Below, piece after piece: positions 45,167 to 58,157 of a DNA stretch of 64,000 nucleotides; position 1 is the stretch's first letter, and each line of letters begins with the position of its first letter. The translations under genes were made by a program, and so were the position numbers. The stretch is from contig JARZZO010000013.1 of assembly GCA_030544215.1 (NCBI GenBank), positions 28,007,229 to 28,071,228 of the forward strand, in the 5' to 3' direction. Source of the DNA: Zantedeschia hybrid cultivar (taxonomy: Eukaryota > Streptophyta > Magnoliopsida > Alismatales > Araceae). The notes beneath the pieces are model-generated. The model was not told where the DNA came from, did no database searches, and worked only from the letters and a program-made list of their open reading frames with translations.

Positions 45167-47673
45167 GTAACATCATCATCGATCTATATTAATAGATTCG
45201 TATTCTCAATATGCAGGATATTGCATCCAAATCCATTATGAAGAAAAATATGGATAATAATGTTTTGACTAATTATAACATCCTGATGTCATTTCTAATG
45301 ACTTTAATGTTACTATCATAAAGTATTAATTAAGCGACTGTACTCCCACTATCCTTTTTGTACACACACAATCTGTGATCATTATTAATGATTACTGAGT
45401 GTTTGACTATTAAGTCAAAACTCTTATTGCAACTTTGGGAAGCTTTAGTTTGATTCAAAAATAATCTTTGAATCATAATTTGCTTCATAGATATTCTAAA
45501 AGCTTTAAAAGTGTGTCATATACATATTTTCCTCAATCACATTGAGGGAATATTTTTTAATATCCAACTGCCATCTCATCATTATGATAGGTAGTATTGG
45601 CAAGTAGAATTCCAATAAACTTATTTATAGTAACTACTGAGGAAAAACTTGTCTAAATCAACACTTTGACATTGACCATTTCCTTTAGTTTACCACATAA
45701 GTTTGTAGTCTATTTTTATTAATCTTCATTCTAAAGATTTACTTGTTTCTGATAGGTACAATACCCTCAAGCAATACTATCAAGTTCTGAACTTGATAGG
45801 TATTATGGACTAGTTTCGAATTCTTAATTTTATTGTCAATCGCAAAGTTGTTAAGAACTTTCTTATAGATCTAGGATCATAATCCACATGTTTGAACTCC
45901 CCTCATTTTGTTATCTCTGATATGTCAAACATATCTTTTTAGCCATTTGAGAGAATCTCAAATATTTATGAAGTTCCTTTATGTGTATCATAAATGGATC
46001 CAAGCAGTCGAAGATTATCTAATAATTTTGTGTTAATTTGTGGATCTAGAACATCTTCTAGTTTTATCAGCTCTCATTGTCTTCATTGAAGGCTTATTCC
46101 TCTTCATGTCCAAACTTTTTGGACATCTCACAAATTCACACTATTTTATATCCTTTTAGATCCAACTTCTTTGGATCATGTCTTTTCCAAAAGACTAGGA
46201 CATTATTTGACTTTTAATATGCTTAAAATCAGGTTTATAATTCACATCTCATATGAATTATCGTATCTCCATATCTTTTATGGATATACTGACTTATTTA
46301 GAACCATATGTAAAGTATGTCTATCTAATGTTCATACTCATATATATACAAGGATAAAAGAGTTAGGCAAATCTTATTATATATAGTGCTATATCCAATA
46401 AAGTGATATCTCTCGTTATATCATATTACTATGATATATAATGAGAATTAATCGAGAAATGATACAATTATCTTTTTAATGATTTATGTGAATCTCGTAC
46501 TGAAATATTAATTTTCTTGATCAAATCAAAGAATTCTAATACTCTTTCCTTTTAATCACTTCATGTTGATTTTCTATACCTTAATCTCTCAAATGTATTC
46601 AACTAATACTTCAGCAAGTACATATAGTCAAATCTTTCAAAGAGTTAATCATTAAGGTAATTCAATAGAAGTAATTATCATTTTGACCTTAAGAAAATAT
46701 TGGACTATTTACATCAACATGTAGAAGCTTCAATAATTTCTTATCGCACAACCTAATATACAATGCCATTGATAATCATGATTCACTCAGTTCATTTTTA
46801 TAGGAGACAAGTGAACATTCATCACCTGATATGTCATATCAAGAATCTGAAGTGCATTGACTAGTTTTAAAGCTATTATTTTATTTCTTAAACTATATGG
46901 AACAACGCTTGTTCCTTCTCAGTCAATATTATTCACTTTTACAATTCTTAATTATTAATGGAACTAAATAACAATTATTTAGTTTTATTTTAGTCTCCTA
47001 AAGATATATAAATATTTAATGTCTCAACATTTTTTTTCATTTTCTTGATTTCCTTTTACTTGTCTAAGTCTGCATACTATTGCAGATCTGAGTATTATTT
47101 TCGATATCTCATATTAGATACGTTAATTCTCCAATGGACATGCAAAAGTTAATAATAAGAATATCCAAAACTTCTTACAAGTTTCATATTCTATTTGCCT
47201 TTCCAATATTCCTTTATGGTTGCATTGGGAGAACTTTTTCTCTCTTTCAGCTGACCTGCCTTTATCTTTCTCAAGTGTGGGTTCAATCGTTTAAGATCTT
47301 ACCTCTAGCCTTTCTTAAAGACATACCATGAATATCTCTTCTTCTCGGACTATCCAAACAAGAGATTTCATGATAGCTGACTAAGATAGTGGCTATCATT
47401 TGGTCCTGAAGACATTCTTCAGAGTCCTTTGGTCAATCTGAATATGAGAAGTATTGACATCCTATATGCTAAGTCTCGGATTAATTGACGACATTTTTAA
47501 TTAATAGAGAAAATAAATGATTAAACAGACAGTTCTTATAATTCAATCATGGACTTTTATTTTGACTTATTTTCTACTATTTTTCGACGGACTGTATAAC
47601 CCTTAGGTACAGAGAACGGGAGAGTCCGATGACTTCCTAGCAAACATCTAAATCTTAAAGACTTGTAGTACAA

Positions 47674-47978
47674 CCTTGTAGATAGTACAACAAACTGTAT
47701 TACAATCAAAAGGAACATTTCTCATGGGACTTGCAACTCTTTGCAACATCTGATCATGGATTTGGTCCCTAGAGATTTAATGGCCTTGTGGATAGCATAA
47801 CAAACTATTAATTATGGTCTAAGCATTACAAGCGTTATGACATGGACATAGATTTACGTGCAATCCTTGTCGATAGCACAACAAGACTACATGGTTCCTC
47901 TACCTCGATCAAAAGGCATCTTATGCTAAAGCCAAATTCTCTCCTCACAATTAGACAAGCCTTGTGGTAACACAACAA
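47674..47978. repeat. Four-copy dyad in D2
   Basis: Counterparts of the D1 sites lie at about 47674, 47784, 47875 and 47960. Site 1 again has TTGTA-GATAG-TACAA. Site 3 reads TTGTC-GATAG-CACAA, which breaks one pair. The set and spacing are kept. Confidence 0.6.
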
Positions 47979-48869
47979 ACTTGTTTAAGGTAATTTGAGT
48001 CCTATGACTATAACGATGTAGGACCACGCAGTAAGTTCTTAACTACTCACGTTACGGCTCAGACTTTAGCGAGGGTTTTAAATAACTTTTATCTTGGTCT
48101 CTTCCTAGGTGATAGTTTATAAATATATCGCATATATATATTTAACTATACCTAGGTAAGTATAATTGATTCATAATCAAAAGAAAAACAGGCATCATTC
48201 ATACATGTTCATTATGTGGTCATGGATAGCTTGGTGATTAACTGGAGCCATACAATTAATCACCACCAAAACATAAAACAATTATATTCATTAAACAAGC
48301 ACACACATAGGCTCTAGTGATCTCATCTCTTGACACCTTCCTGGTTGCACTAGTAGATCATCCTCACCTCTCCTCAGCCGACACGATCAATTACAACATA
48401 ATATTGAAATTTGAAACAATTTTCCAAACACATATTAATTGTAAGAAAAAGTCTTATGGCCGAGTACAATAATGGAAAGAGATAAAATTACATCGGAATG
48501 AGAGAGAGAGGGAGGCACGCAAGCCTCATTAATTAACTATTAATTAACCTACTCAAATTCTAAAATGATCCACACAAACTACATACCATCGCATGATATG
48601 AAATTAATTAAGTGCATGTCCATGACTACCACAAATTTTAACCATCCACACATGATTAAACACATCACATGAAGGGTAAATTTTTATGAAAAAATAATAG
48701 TTTTGATTTTCTTAAAATCTAGGTACCAATCAAAATTAGATAATTTTTATTTTTGAAAATATCATTTTCTATCATGCATTTAAATCTAATTTAAAGTATT
48801 AAAACACATCAACATGTGCACGCAAGACTAAAATTAAAATTCTAAAATATTCCATACAGAGTTTAGAAT

Positions 48870-49640
48870 ATTTCTAAATTAATTAATCTATCACTTAGAT
48901 TAATTTTAAATCACATTAATAACAATTATTAATGTGAAATTATCTAACATTTAGATTGAATTAAAAATTCATTAATAACTCTTATTAAAGAATTTATAAT
49001 TCTAATATTAATTACTTAACAACTCTTTGTTAATAACTCCCTTATTAAATAATATTTCTCAATAACAATTATTAAGAAATATTAATTAGAACATTTCTAA
49101 TTATAGTTAGTCTAATAATTAGACAAAATTTAATCACTTAATAAATTTGATTAAAAGATTTTTTTTTAAAGTAGATTAGAGCATCAAAAAAAAAAAGAAT
49201 TCTTAAGAATATTAATTAACTATCTTAATAACTGTTATTAAGAGTTAATTAATCCTTAATAACTTTTATTAAGGTTAATTCTCAAGAAATAATTAACCCT
49301 TTATATAATTATTATGAAGAGTTCACGTAGCACTTAATAACTATTTAATAATTAATCACCTAATTAAAATTAATTAACAACACTTGTTTAATTAATTTTA
49401 AAGTCACAACTTAAAAATGAATTAACAACTCTTGTTAATCATTAAATTAAAAGTGAATTAACAACATTTGTTAATTATTTAAGATTACATCTTAATTAAT
49501 CCCTCTAAGCATTTATATTAAAATAAAATTAACAACATTTGTTAATAATTTAAGATCACATCTTAAAGAAAAATTGAAATTAACAACACTTGTTAATTAC
49601 TATTAAGATCTTATCATAACTATCACCCCTATTAAGATCA
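48870..49640. repeat. AT-rich palindrome array in D2
   Basis: Same series as in D1, including arms TTAACAA or TTAATAA about 3-nt centres. Segments around 49180 and 49350 are missing relative to D1. Confidence 0.7.
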
Positions 49641-49779
49641 CATCTACAAACATATTAATTGAAAATTATAAACCTAATGTTTAAAACAAAATTTTAAACT
49701 AAGTTTAATTTCAGTTTCCAGTTAATAATGGTGGGTTTTTGTTAATAAAAACTTTTAGAAGGTAAGGGGTTAAAGGGTT

Positions 49780-50300
49780 ATAAGGGTTAGAATAGGGTTA
49801 AATGGGCTAGGTTTGAAGAAGGAGGCCCAAATGGGTTGTTGGCTCGGCTGCGCCCAAGGGGCCAGCCCAGACCCTGGTCGGACTGGGTCAGGGCATCCGG
49901 TTAAGGCCCAGTTCAGGGGCCCAGCGCACCAATGTGCGGGCTAGGGTTTTTGGCCCAGTCGCCGCCTGGTACCCCTTTCAACCTGCTTGATGCCAGCAAG
50001 GGATGGCCAAGGCCGCCGGCCAAGGTGACGGGGCTCGGCGGAGATGGCCGGCGATCCTGGCGTCGACAGAGTACCGGCAAGCCCATTGCCGATGCCCCCT
50101 TTCTGCGAGCATGGGCTAGGGTTTCTGCCCCAGCGCCGCCGGTAGTCCCGAAGCCCTCCTGTTCAGGTTTCTCTCCGGCGTCAGCAGGGTGAGCAGGGAC
50201 GGCCGGAGGTGCCATGGCTGTGCCCCCTTCATCTCCGATGCCGGCAGTGGCCGGCCGGCGAGTGGGGTGCCGCTAGTTTCCCCCAAAATCCGGCGATGAA
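49780..50300. other. GC-rich block beside the PBS of D2
   Basis: Counterpart of the D1 block. A 100-codon minus-strand frame is open here (49913-50215), rich in Ala, Pro and Gly, but D1 has no equivalent frame. Confidence 0.5.
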
Positions 50301-50671
50301 CTAGTTTAGAACCATAGCCTTCCCCATCTCTTCCAACCTTTGAAAATTAAATAGAGGAAAGGTTCCTTCGCCGGCCGCCGACCACAACTGTGCGCATAGG
50401 GACTAGCAAGGGCTGCTAGTCACACCAGCAAGCTCAATAATGAGGTCTTCCATCACCATGGAAGCCCCATCCAAGCCCATGAAGCCGGTTCTTCATCATT
50501 ATGAAGAACAAAATGAAAACCCCCCAAAATTAATCATTTTCTTCACCAAAAATTAATATAAAAATTATTTGCTCATTTGATGAACAACATCTATGGAAGA
50601 GAATGATTCGAGCATGGAAATAATTTTAAAATGTTAATTTTAGCGTTCTGAAACGAATCAGAGCGGAACTT

Positions 50672-50684
50672 GGCTCTGGTACCA
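50672..50684 (-). other. Primer-binding site of D2
   Basis: On the minus strand this reads TGGTACCAGAGCC, one base inside the LTR end, and matches initiator-Met PBS with one difference. Confidence 0.82.
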
Positions 50685-52184
50685 TTGTTGGGATCCAGGC
50701 GGGGTGCGACAAACGCAACGGAAGCAACAAGAAAATACCCACCCGATGCCTGCTTATCCAATTCAGAATGAAAACTAAAACCAAAAATCGAAGTTGTGAT
50801 CTCATCACCTTGCGTGGAATCGAATCTGCGACCGTTTCGGTTCCGTCGAGGCGATGCCGCTAGTCGCACAAGCATCCGGCCTCCAATGGTATCCACGCGA
50901 TCCTTCCCGGTGGTTCGTCCTCGATCCCTCGTCCAAATCAGCTTGCTCGCTGAAGATCTGTTACCGCAATGTCGTCTAAAAAATCTGCGGGCAGGAATTC
51001 CCGACTTTCAGGAATCACGCGCAGCGGAGACGGAACTGCACCCGGCCTACCGAGAGGGGGGCCCAGAGGAGGAGGAGAGAGAGGGGGGAATGGCCAGCCT
51101 TGAGAACTCCAGGAGCTTAGCCCAGGGTTTCTCAACAGTGCGTATATATATTAAGTCGGCGCAACTTTTCATAAAAGTCCCCGAGTTAATATAAATACCA
51201 CTTAAGTACTACTCACTGAGAATCTATTTGCGTGTGAACCTCTAGGCCCATTAACCAGTTCGGTTTTCAGCCCATTATGTCAAATAACTAGTTATTGACT
51301 TATTGTAATTAATTAATATCAAATATTTAATTAATTACTTAACCGAATTAACATCTTTGGTAAATTCGGTCGGACTTCTGATCAAGTTGGGTGCCAAGCA
51401 ACACCGTAAGATCCCAGAAGGTAATGGGATTCAGCAACCCACTTATGGAACCTGTCCGTCCATAGTTACCGCATAGCTTATGATCTTTCACTCGCACTAT
51501 GCTCTCGAATCGACCTAGAGTTATGGTTAACTGTCAAAACCCTAGATAGTCAACTCACTTGAATTAGACTCCGCTGTACAATATCAAAAAACACCTTTTC
51601 TGATATTGTGTTTGCTCTGGCCAGAGACTCCTGCAGATCCATTCTAGAGCATTCTCTCTCCAATTACTTGAGAGTGAATGATCCATTATTGAACACACAA
51701 TCACCTTCGAAGGTCTTCTGCTAGACCCGATGCTTGAGTATTAGAAATCCCAGGGATAGGAATTTGTAAGCCAAGGTCAAAGTCCAGAAGTCCACTGACA
51801 AGATGTCTTTGGTGCCTCAAGTCTAAGGGTCAACCATGCCATTGTGACGATGAATCAAGCCGCTTGACAATCAGGTAAATTACCATACGGCGATTCATAT
51901 CGGATTAGTTCAGTGAACTCATTCTCCAATGAGCACCTACAGGTTTATCATAGTGTCTCCATACAAGTGACTAGGAACAATTAAGAATATGTGTTTATAA
52001 GTCATCAGTCACATCATTGTGATCTCATCATAATCTGATGATTATTAAACACATTCATGGACTTCATTATGCATGATAATAAGTATGCCAATCTACATAA
52101 TGATTTAAATGCTATTAAGTAGTGAACCAGATTGTGATAGGTGCCTCATGATTGGCTTGGAGGATACCTATATCCATCAGGTCT

Positions 52185-52969
52185 CTCCCTACCAAGAGTC
52201 AAAGACGAGCTAAGGACGATGCCCACTAAGGGCCTCACATCGCAGTGTGTGCACTATGCCATCTAGGTAAGATGTCCTGACTTTCGTCTTATTTGTCATT
52301 TTAGGCGAGACTGGCTACTAGCACCTTTCTCCTCCAAGGCATGACCTTTTGTGGTTCCCTTGCCTGTTGCTTTGCCCACATCTAAGAGAAGCTAAAGGAT
52401 GTGGATAAAGTTGTAGACCACTTGGCCTCGACGACGGTGAGCGTTGTTCGTCAAGACCTGGAGGGATACATCGACACCCTCCTCAACTTGAACGCGAGGC
52501 TCGGCACGGAGCTGGTGATGCAGGGTGAGGAAAAGCACATTGCCACTGAGGCCCGTGAGAGGGTGGAGGAGGAAGCACATGGCCTCCGCGCATTACTGGC
52601 AGAGAAAAATGAAGTTATCTCCCAACTGTAGAGGTAGGCCGAGGAGGAGGAGAAGAAGCAGCATGCTGAGGCCCTATATACGGTTGATGCTCAGGACGAG
52701 AAGGCCAAGGAGGATGCATGCAACGCCGTCGTCGTCTACAGTCTGGGCTGGAGCACACTAAGGCGCTGGTGGAAGCCACGACCAATGCTGCCCAAGTGGT
52801 CTTCGACCTGGGGCTAATCCTGCCCCAGAAGGCCTGCCCTGGCCTTGACTTCACTGGCCTCGGGCTACCAGATGACACTACCCTAGGAGAACTTCTCGAC
52901 TGGTGGGGTCATCTAAAGGCCGAGAAGACTCGGGCGGTCCCGGAAGATCAAGCTCCAAGGTTCTCCTAG
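52185..52969 (+). pseudogene. Y extra ORF, coiled-coil part, copy 2 (not interrupted)
   Basis: Counterpart of 10617-11368 plus 24148 onwards, and therefore the reference for E's empty site. The coiled-coil part (DLEGYIDTLLNLNARLG; ATEARERVEEEAHGLRALLA) ends at TAG 52629-52631. A second frame at about 52750-52969 carries HTKALVEATTNAAQVVFDLG, LPDDTTLGELLDWWGHL and ends APRFS-TAG. Two frames are needed, so at least one frameshift and several stops separate it from the original protein. Confidence 0.6.
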
Positions 52970-53443
52970 GCTAGTCTCTCCCCTGGCACTCTGGCTACAC
53001 CAGGCAACTCCCTCCTTAGCTCGGATGGGGAGAGTTGGCAGCAAAGTGACCCTATCCTTTTCCCCCTTTCTTTTTTTGTTGGTTCACTATGAGACAGTCG
53101 GCCGGCCGAAAAACTTTTTGTACTGGCTCACTCGGAGGCCGACTCCTTTTGTAATATGGGACTTCATTCTCATCTTTACTCTTTGTAAATGAAAGCATCA
53201 TTTTTTAACAATGAATTTATCGTATGCAACATAATCGTACTAAGATGTGATTGTGTAAAATTTCCCTTTTTCGATTAAGTCGAGTAGTCATCTCCAAATA
53301 TAGTGGTGCTCCTAATACAGTTTGCATGGCTGAGGTCGCTCTCGATATAGTTTTCACGGACTATGAGTAGTGCTGCTCCTGATGTGATTTGCATGGCAGA
53401 GGCTAGTCCCAGTACGGTTTATGCGGGCTTAGAGTAGTGTAGC
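52970..53443 (+). repeat. Y spacer and minisatellite, left part, copy 2
   Basis: Non-coding spacer as in copy 1, with degenerate 30-35 bp units from about 53311 up to J' at 53444. Confidence 0.6.
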
Positions 53444-55153
53444 TGTAACGACCCGCAACCCTATAATCGGGGATCGGATTACTAAATGGGTACCGAATCA
53501 TTAAATTTGGAGCCAAACCAGGATCTCGATAAGTCTGGAAAATAAATGATAAACTAAGCTAAACATCTACATCACATCAAATTGTGAAAGAAGTGCAAAA
53601 TATTAAAAAATATCAAATTCGACTTGACAGGCTCTAGGTGGTTCTGCTTCCCCCAGCATGAGTGGCACTCCGAATGTACCACTCCCACACCGGTACTAGC
53701 TATACCTCGGGGTACACCAGGTGACCCTCTCTCTAGGCGTCACCCCACCACTCCCACACCGGCGCCGTGTCATTCCCACACCGACACAAGGTGCCTAAGC
53801 ACTAACAACTGTCACTCTAGTCTATGATCGCACAAAACGCAATACGGTGCGATCTGATTACGTAGAAATCATCGTCCTCGAGTATGTTTTCAAACATGCA
53901 TTTATCCAAACTATCTAACAATGTAAACACATGTTAATTGTATGATTTAATGAGATTCTGTCTTGAATCGTGTCGCCCAAGGCCGACGTCATTCAAGACC
54001 CCTAAATTGGTTCATGCAAAAACTGACCTCGGAAGATGGCCTAAAACGCGTCGTGCAAGGTAGTCATCTTTTAAAAGGCTTCATTGTCCCTCGTCGCCTA
54101 ATCACGACAGAACCAGGCCTCGGGGTGATCCAAACTGAATCGCTTCGTTCAAAGGAGTCGCCATTTGAATGGCGTCGCTGTCCCTGGACGCTATTCAATC
54201 TAGAGACAGAGTCTGTTATCTGGAATAAATCGCGTCGTGGGTGGAAGCTGTCTTTTGAACGGCGTCGCTGTCCCCAGACGCCATTTAATCCTCCCAGATA
54301 GGTTCTCCCTCCGCCTTCCCCCAATTCACAAGGTGGGATTTGCTCCCCCAAATTGCACAAAATCGTCAAAAAATAGAGGAGTAGGAGGAGAATCAAAATA
54401 CCCAATAAAAACCCCCCATTCCTAATTTTGTGATATTAGCATTTTCACTCCGAAAATCCCCTAAACATGCTTGAAAGTGGGAAAACATGGTTTTAAACAA
54501 AACATTGCGAGGATCGTCATCCTACCGGTTACTCGAACTCCTCCGAGCTCCAAGCCGCCGAACCGCCACGGCACGAGCCGCTGCCGGTACCGCCGTGGAC
54601 GTTGTTACTCCACCGAGATGTCGGCCGCCGTTCGGAGAGCAATGTGTCGCGGAGGAAATGGTGGTGGTAGTGGTGAAAGTTAGGAGGTTGATAGAGTTGA
54701 GGGAAAAGAGGAATGGGGAGAGGAAAGGAAGGAGAAGGAGGAAAAGGGCGCCAGAGGTTCGAGAGAAAGAGTAGGAGAGAGAAAGAAGTGGAGAGAATGA
54801 GGGAAAGGAGGGAGAGCTCGTGGGGTCAAACTGAAACTAGATAAAACGCGTCGTCCAAGACCGATGTCATTCAGACGACAAGACGGGTTGTACACTGACA
54901 TACTAGGGTCGTACCCTAAATGGTGTCATTCATACAAGACGCCATTTAGACGATAAGACCGGGGCCGTACTCCCGCGGCCCAACACCAGCCCACGTGGTA
55001 TCCACATAGCACAACCTAAAACGCATCCACCTAACTGGACGCCGTTTAAATCACGTCGAGCTTGATACAAGCCCCAGCCCCACAAGGGCCCAAACCAAGG
55101 GATCCGACCTCGAAACTGACCCGATAACCGGATCCGAAACCTCAATCCTTACA
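53444..55153 (-). mobile_element. J': copy-2 version of solo LTR J, internally deleted, without K
   Basis: Same ends and the same imperfect TSD context as J (GTAGC before, ATAGC after). About 0.48 kb, corresponding to about 24841-25321 of J, is missing at 53628, where CTTGAC joins AGGCTC. The sequence CATTCCTAATTTTGTG at 54416-54431 is the empty target of K. Dyads are present near 53965-54000 and 54140-54295. Confidence 0.85.
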
Positions 55154-56910
55154 ATAGCTCCTGATACAGTTTACATAGCCTGGGCTGCTCCTAGTACGGT
55201 TTATGCGGGCTTAGCAGTTCTGCTCCTGATACGGTTTAGAAAGTCGAGGATGCTCTTGGTGTTAGTATTAGATGGTCTCAAAGCCAATCCGATACTGTGT
55301 ACATATTCAGATTATTAATAAATGGCAATAATTCATTGTGTGTAATTAATTCGATCTGTGTTTATCGTATCACGATGAAGTCCATGAACATGTGCAATAA
55401 TCTTCGGATTATGATGAGATCATAATTACGGGACCGAAGACTTATAAACACATATTCTTAATTGTTCCTAGTCATAGGATGTTTGAGATAGGACATCAAA
55501 CATCCGGATAGACTAGTATAGGTTACTTCAGCTCATATGATGAGGGTGACTGATCCCATAAGTCACTTGTGTGGAGACACTATGCTGAACCTATAGGTGC
55601 TCATTGGTGAATGAGTTCACTGAACTGATCCGACTATGAATCGCTGGATGGTAATCACCTCACTGTTAACCAGCTCGATTCAATTGTCACGGTTGCGTGG
55701 ATGATCCTTGGACCTGAGACTCCAAGGATACCTTGTTGGTAGGTTTCTGAGCTTTGACTTGACGAACGAATCCCTAACCATGGGATATCAATAAGTCAAG
55801 CGATCGGGTTCAGGGAAATGCCCTCGAAGGTAATTGTGTGTTCAATACGGGATCATCCGCTCTCGGTTGTTTGAGAGAGAATGTTCCGGGAATGATGCGC
55901 TTAAAGTCCCTGGCCAGGGCGGACTCTGTAATCGATAAGGAGTTATCGGATTCAGATTAGCGGCATCTAATTCAAGTGAATCGACCAAATAGGGTTTAAC
56001 AGTAAACCATGCCCTAGGTCGATTCGGGAACATTGTACGGATGAAGGATTATATCCGCGCGCTAACCGATGACAGAAAGGTTCCAATAGAGGGTTGCGAT
56101 AACCCCAGTGCCATCTAGGATCACGCGATGTTGCTTGGCATCCAACGTGATCGGCAATCTGTCCGAATTTATTGTGGGACATTAAATTCGGCTGATTAAT
56201 TGAATATAAGGATATTAATTAATTTAATGGGTCAGTAAAGGGTTACTGGACTTAATGGGCTATTAACTGGACTGGTAATTGGGCCTAGAGGGTCACACGC
56301 AAATGGTTTTCAAGTCGATGGATACTCCGACAGGATTTCGGATAAGTCTGGGTTTTTATGAAAAACCGCAAACTGACTTCTTATAAAAGAACGGATTCTA
56401 CGTCCGGGGCCAGCAACCCTGACCTAGCCGTCATTCGTTCTTCCCCACTTTTTCTCTCCTCTGGGCGTGCCGTTCCCAACTGCTCCACCTCCCGTTCGAC
56501 GGGGATTCTGAATCCGCATGTCGCGGCGGATTACGCGCAGTCAGACGGGATCTTCGAGCGCCGCAGCGAGCGAGGAAGCGAGGACGATCCATCGCGAGGA
56601 GAACCACGTGGATACCGCTAGAGGTCGGGCATCTGCGCGACTTGCGGCATCGCTCCGACGGAACCGGAAAACGGACGCGGATTCGAATCCGCGCAAGGTA
56701 AATTGATCTACATCGGTTTCAGTTTTAACGACCGAAACGGGACAGATCCGATCCCGAAAATTTTATTCCGCTGCGTTTTAGGATCTGATCCCGACACAGC
56801 GATCCCAACACTTGGTACGGTTTACATGGACTTAGTAGTGTCGCTCCCGATATGGTTTACATAATCGAGGTTGCTCCCAGTACGGTTTATGCGGGTTTAG
56901 AGTAGTGGAT
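55154..56910 (+). repeat. Y minisatellite, right part, copy 2, split by G
   Basis: Units GCTCCTGATACRGTTTACAT and NAGTACGGTTTATGCGGG occupy 55154-55259 and 56811-56910. Solo LTR G is inserted between them. Confidence 0.7.
55260..56810 (+). mobile_element. G: Copia-type solo LTR
   Basis: TGTTAGTATTAG to GATCCCAACA is 1551 bp with TSD CTTGG at 55255-55259 and 56811-56815. The empty site in copy 1 is 29702-29706. It includes the perfect 18-bp palindrome CGCGGATTCGAATCCGCG (56676-56693) followed by CAAGGTAA, a possible splice donor. It is a close relative of E and F. Confidence 0.92.
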
Positions 56911-56997
56911 CAAGCGGACTAGCTTTTTAACTTCTGCCTTTCACTAATTTTAAAAGCTTACAATTGGCCAAGTCGTTAAGTCCAAATTGACCTATAC

Positions 56998-58157
56998 AAA
57001 ATTGCGACGAAGTTGCTCTACATTTCATGTATATGGGATGGGTTGTCCTCCGAGTGTCTCAAGTTGGTACGCCCCTTGGCAGATGACCTCTTTAACTCGG
57101 TAGGGTCCCTCCTAATTTGGGGCCAACTTTCCTAAAGCTTTGATCGGCTTAGAAGCATGAACATCTCAAAGTACTAGATCTCTGACTTCAAAGATTCTTG
57201 GTTTCACTCGGGCTTTGTGATACTTAGCCATACGTTGCTGATATACCGTGAGCTGAGTACGAGCCAACTCCCTCATCTCCTCTATAAGATTCAGCTGGTC
57301 CTTCAAGGCTTCGTCATTTGAGGCAGGATCTAAGAATCCGAGGAGATGGAACGCCAATCTCCACAAGAATTACCACCTCAACACCGTATGTCATCCAGAA
57401 AGGTGTCTCACCGGTGGGGGTTTGGCTCGTTGTCCCTTAGGCCCATAACACACAGGTTAGCTCATTATCACATCGGCCTTTCACCTTACTGAGGCATGCT
57501 TTTAACTTGCAGAATACTAAGGTTGGTGACTTCAACTTGTCCATTCGCTGGGGATGATCCACTAAAGTACATTGTGCAAGATGCCGAACTTCTCATAGTT
57601 TCCCTTGAACTGGCTGCTATCAAACTATTTATCGTTATCAATTATGATTTCCCGAGGGATTCCATAATGACAAATAATGGACTTCCATACAAAATTTTGA
57701 GCATTATTGTTAGTGATAGTTGTGGCTTGGCTTCAACCCATTTGGTGAAGTAATCAATAGCTCCAATAAAAAATTTCCTTTGGCCAGTCGCCACAGGGAA
57801 AAGACCAAGAATATCAATACCCCATTAGGCAAAAGGCCAAGGATTGGACAATGGTGTCAGTCGAACGGCCGATTGATGGATGAGGAGACTGAACTGTTGG
57901 CACTTGTCACAGTGCCAGACAAGCTCTGTGGCGTCTCGGCGCACAGTTGACCACCAATACTCTTGCCTCAACAGCTTGTAAGCCAAGGCCCGGCCCCCGG
58001 CATGTCCTATGCATACCCCTTCATGCACATCTCAAAGGGGGTAATCAGCTTCAAACGCACTAAGACACCTGAGGAGAGGCCGTCTGAAAGACCTCTTATA
58101 CAAGATGCCATCAACTAAGAGAAATTGGACATATCACAAACGGATACACACTAAGAC
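56998..58157 (-). pseudogene. Y gypsy pol: integrase end, copy 2
   Basis: Copy of 29890-31048 with the same domains on the minus strand: HEGVCIGHAGGRALAYKLLR and WHCDKCQQ (about 57890-58020), the decayed DDE core, and the C-terminal RVKPRIFEVRDLVL (57166-57366). Scattered substitutions distinguish it from copy 1. It ends at TSD AAGAC (58153-58157) of H2. Confidence 0.8.

Larger units (their letters stand above)
38903..52179 (-). mobile_element. D2: Copia-like non-coding element, copy 2, with L and M nested
   Basis: Same element and same insertion site as D1, flanked by GGTCT at 38898-38902 and 52180-52184. The plus-strand first bases are TC in place of TG. The left LTR is 38903-42920, containing L; the right LTR is 50686-52179. 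The PBS TGGTACCAGAGCC on the minus strand is at 50672-50684, better preserved than in D1; the purine tract is at 42921-42935. The interior is again without coding capacity and keeps the four-copy dyad, the palindrome array and the GC-rich block. Net length without L and M is about 9.25 kb. Confidence 0.85.

Noticed and set aside
49913..50215. 100-codon Ala/Pro-rich frame in the GC-rich block of D2 as a gene
   Set aside because: D1 has no equivalent frame, and the composition alone explains the lack of stops.
56676..56700. GGATTCGAATCC in LTRs as part of a tRNA gene
   Set aside because: It resembles a B box, but no A box, acceptor stem or cloverleaf can be placed around it.
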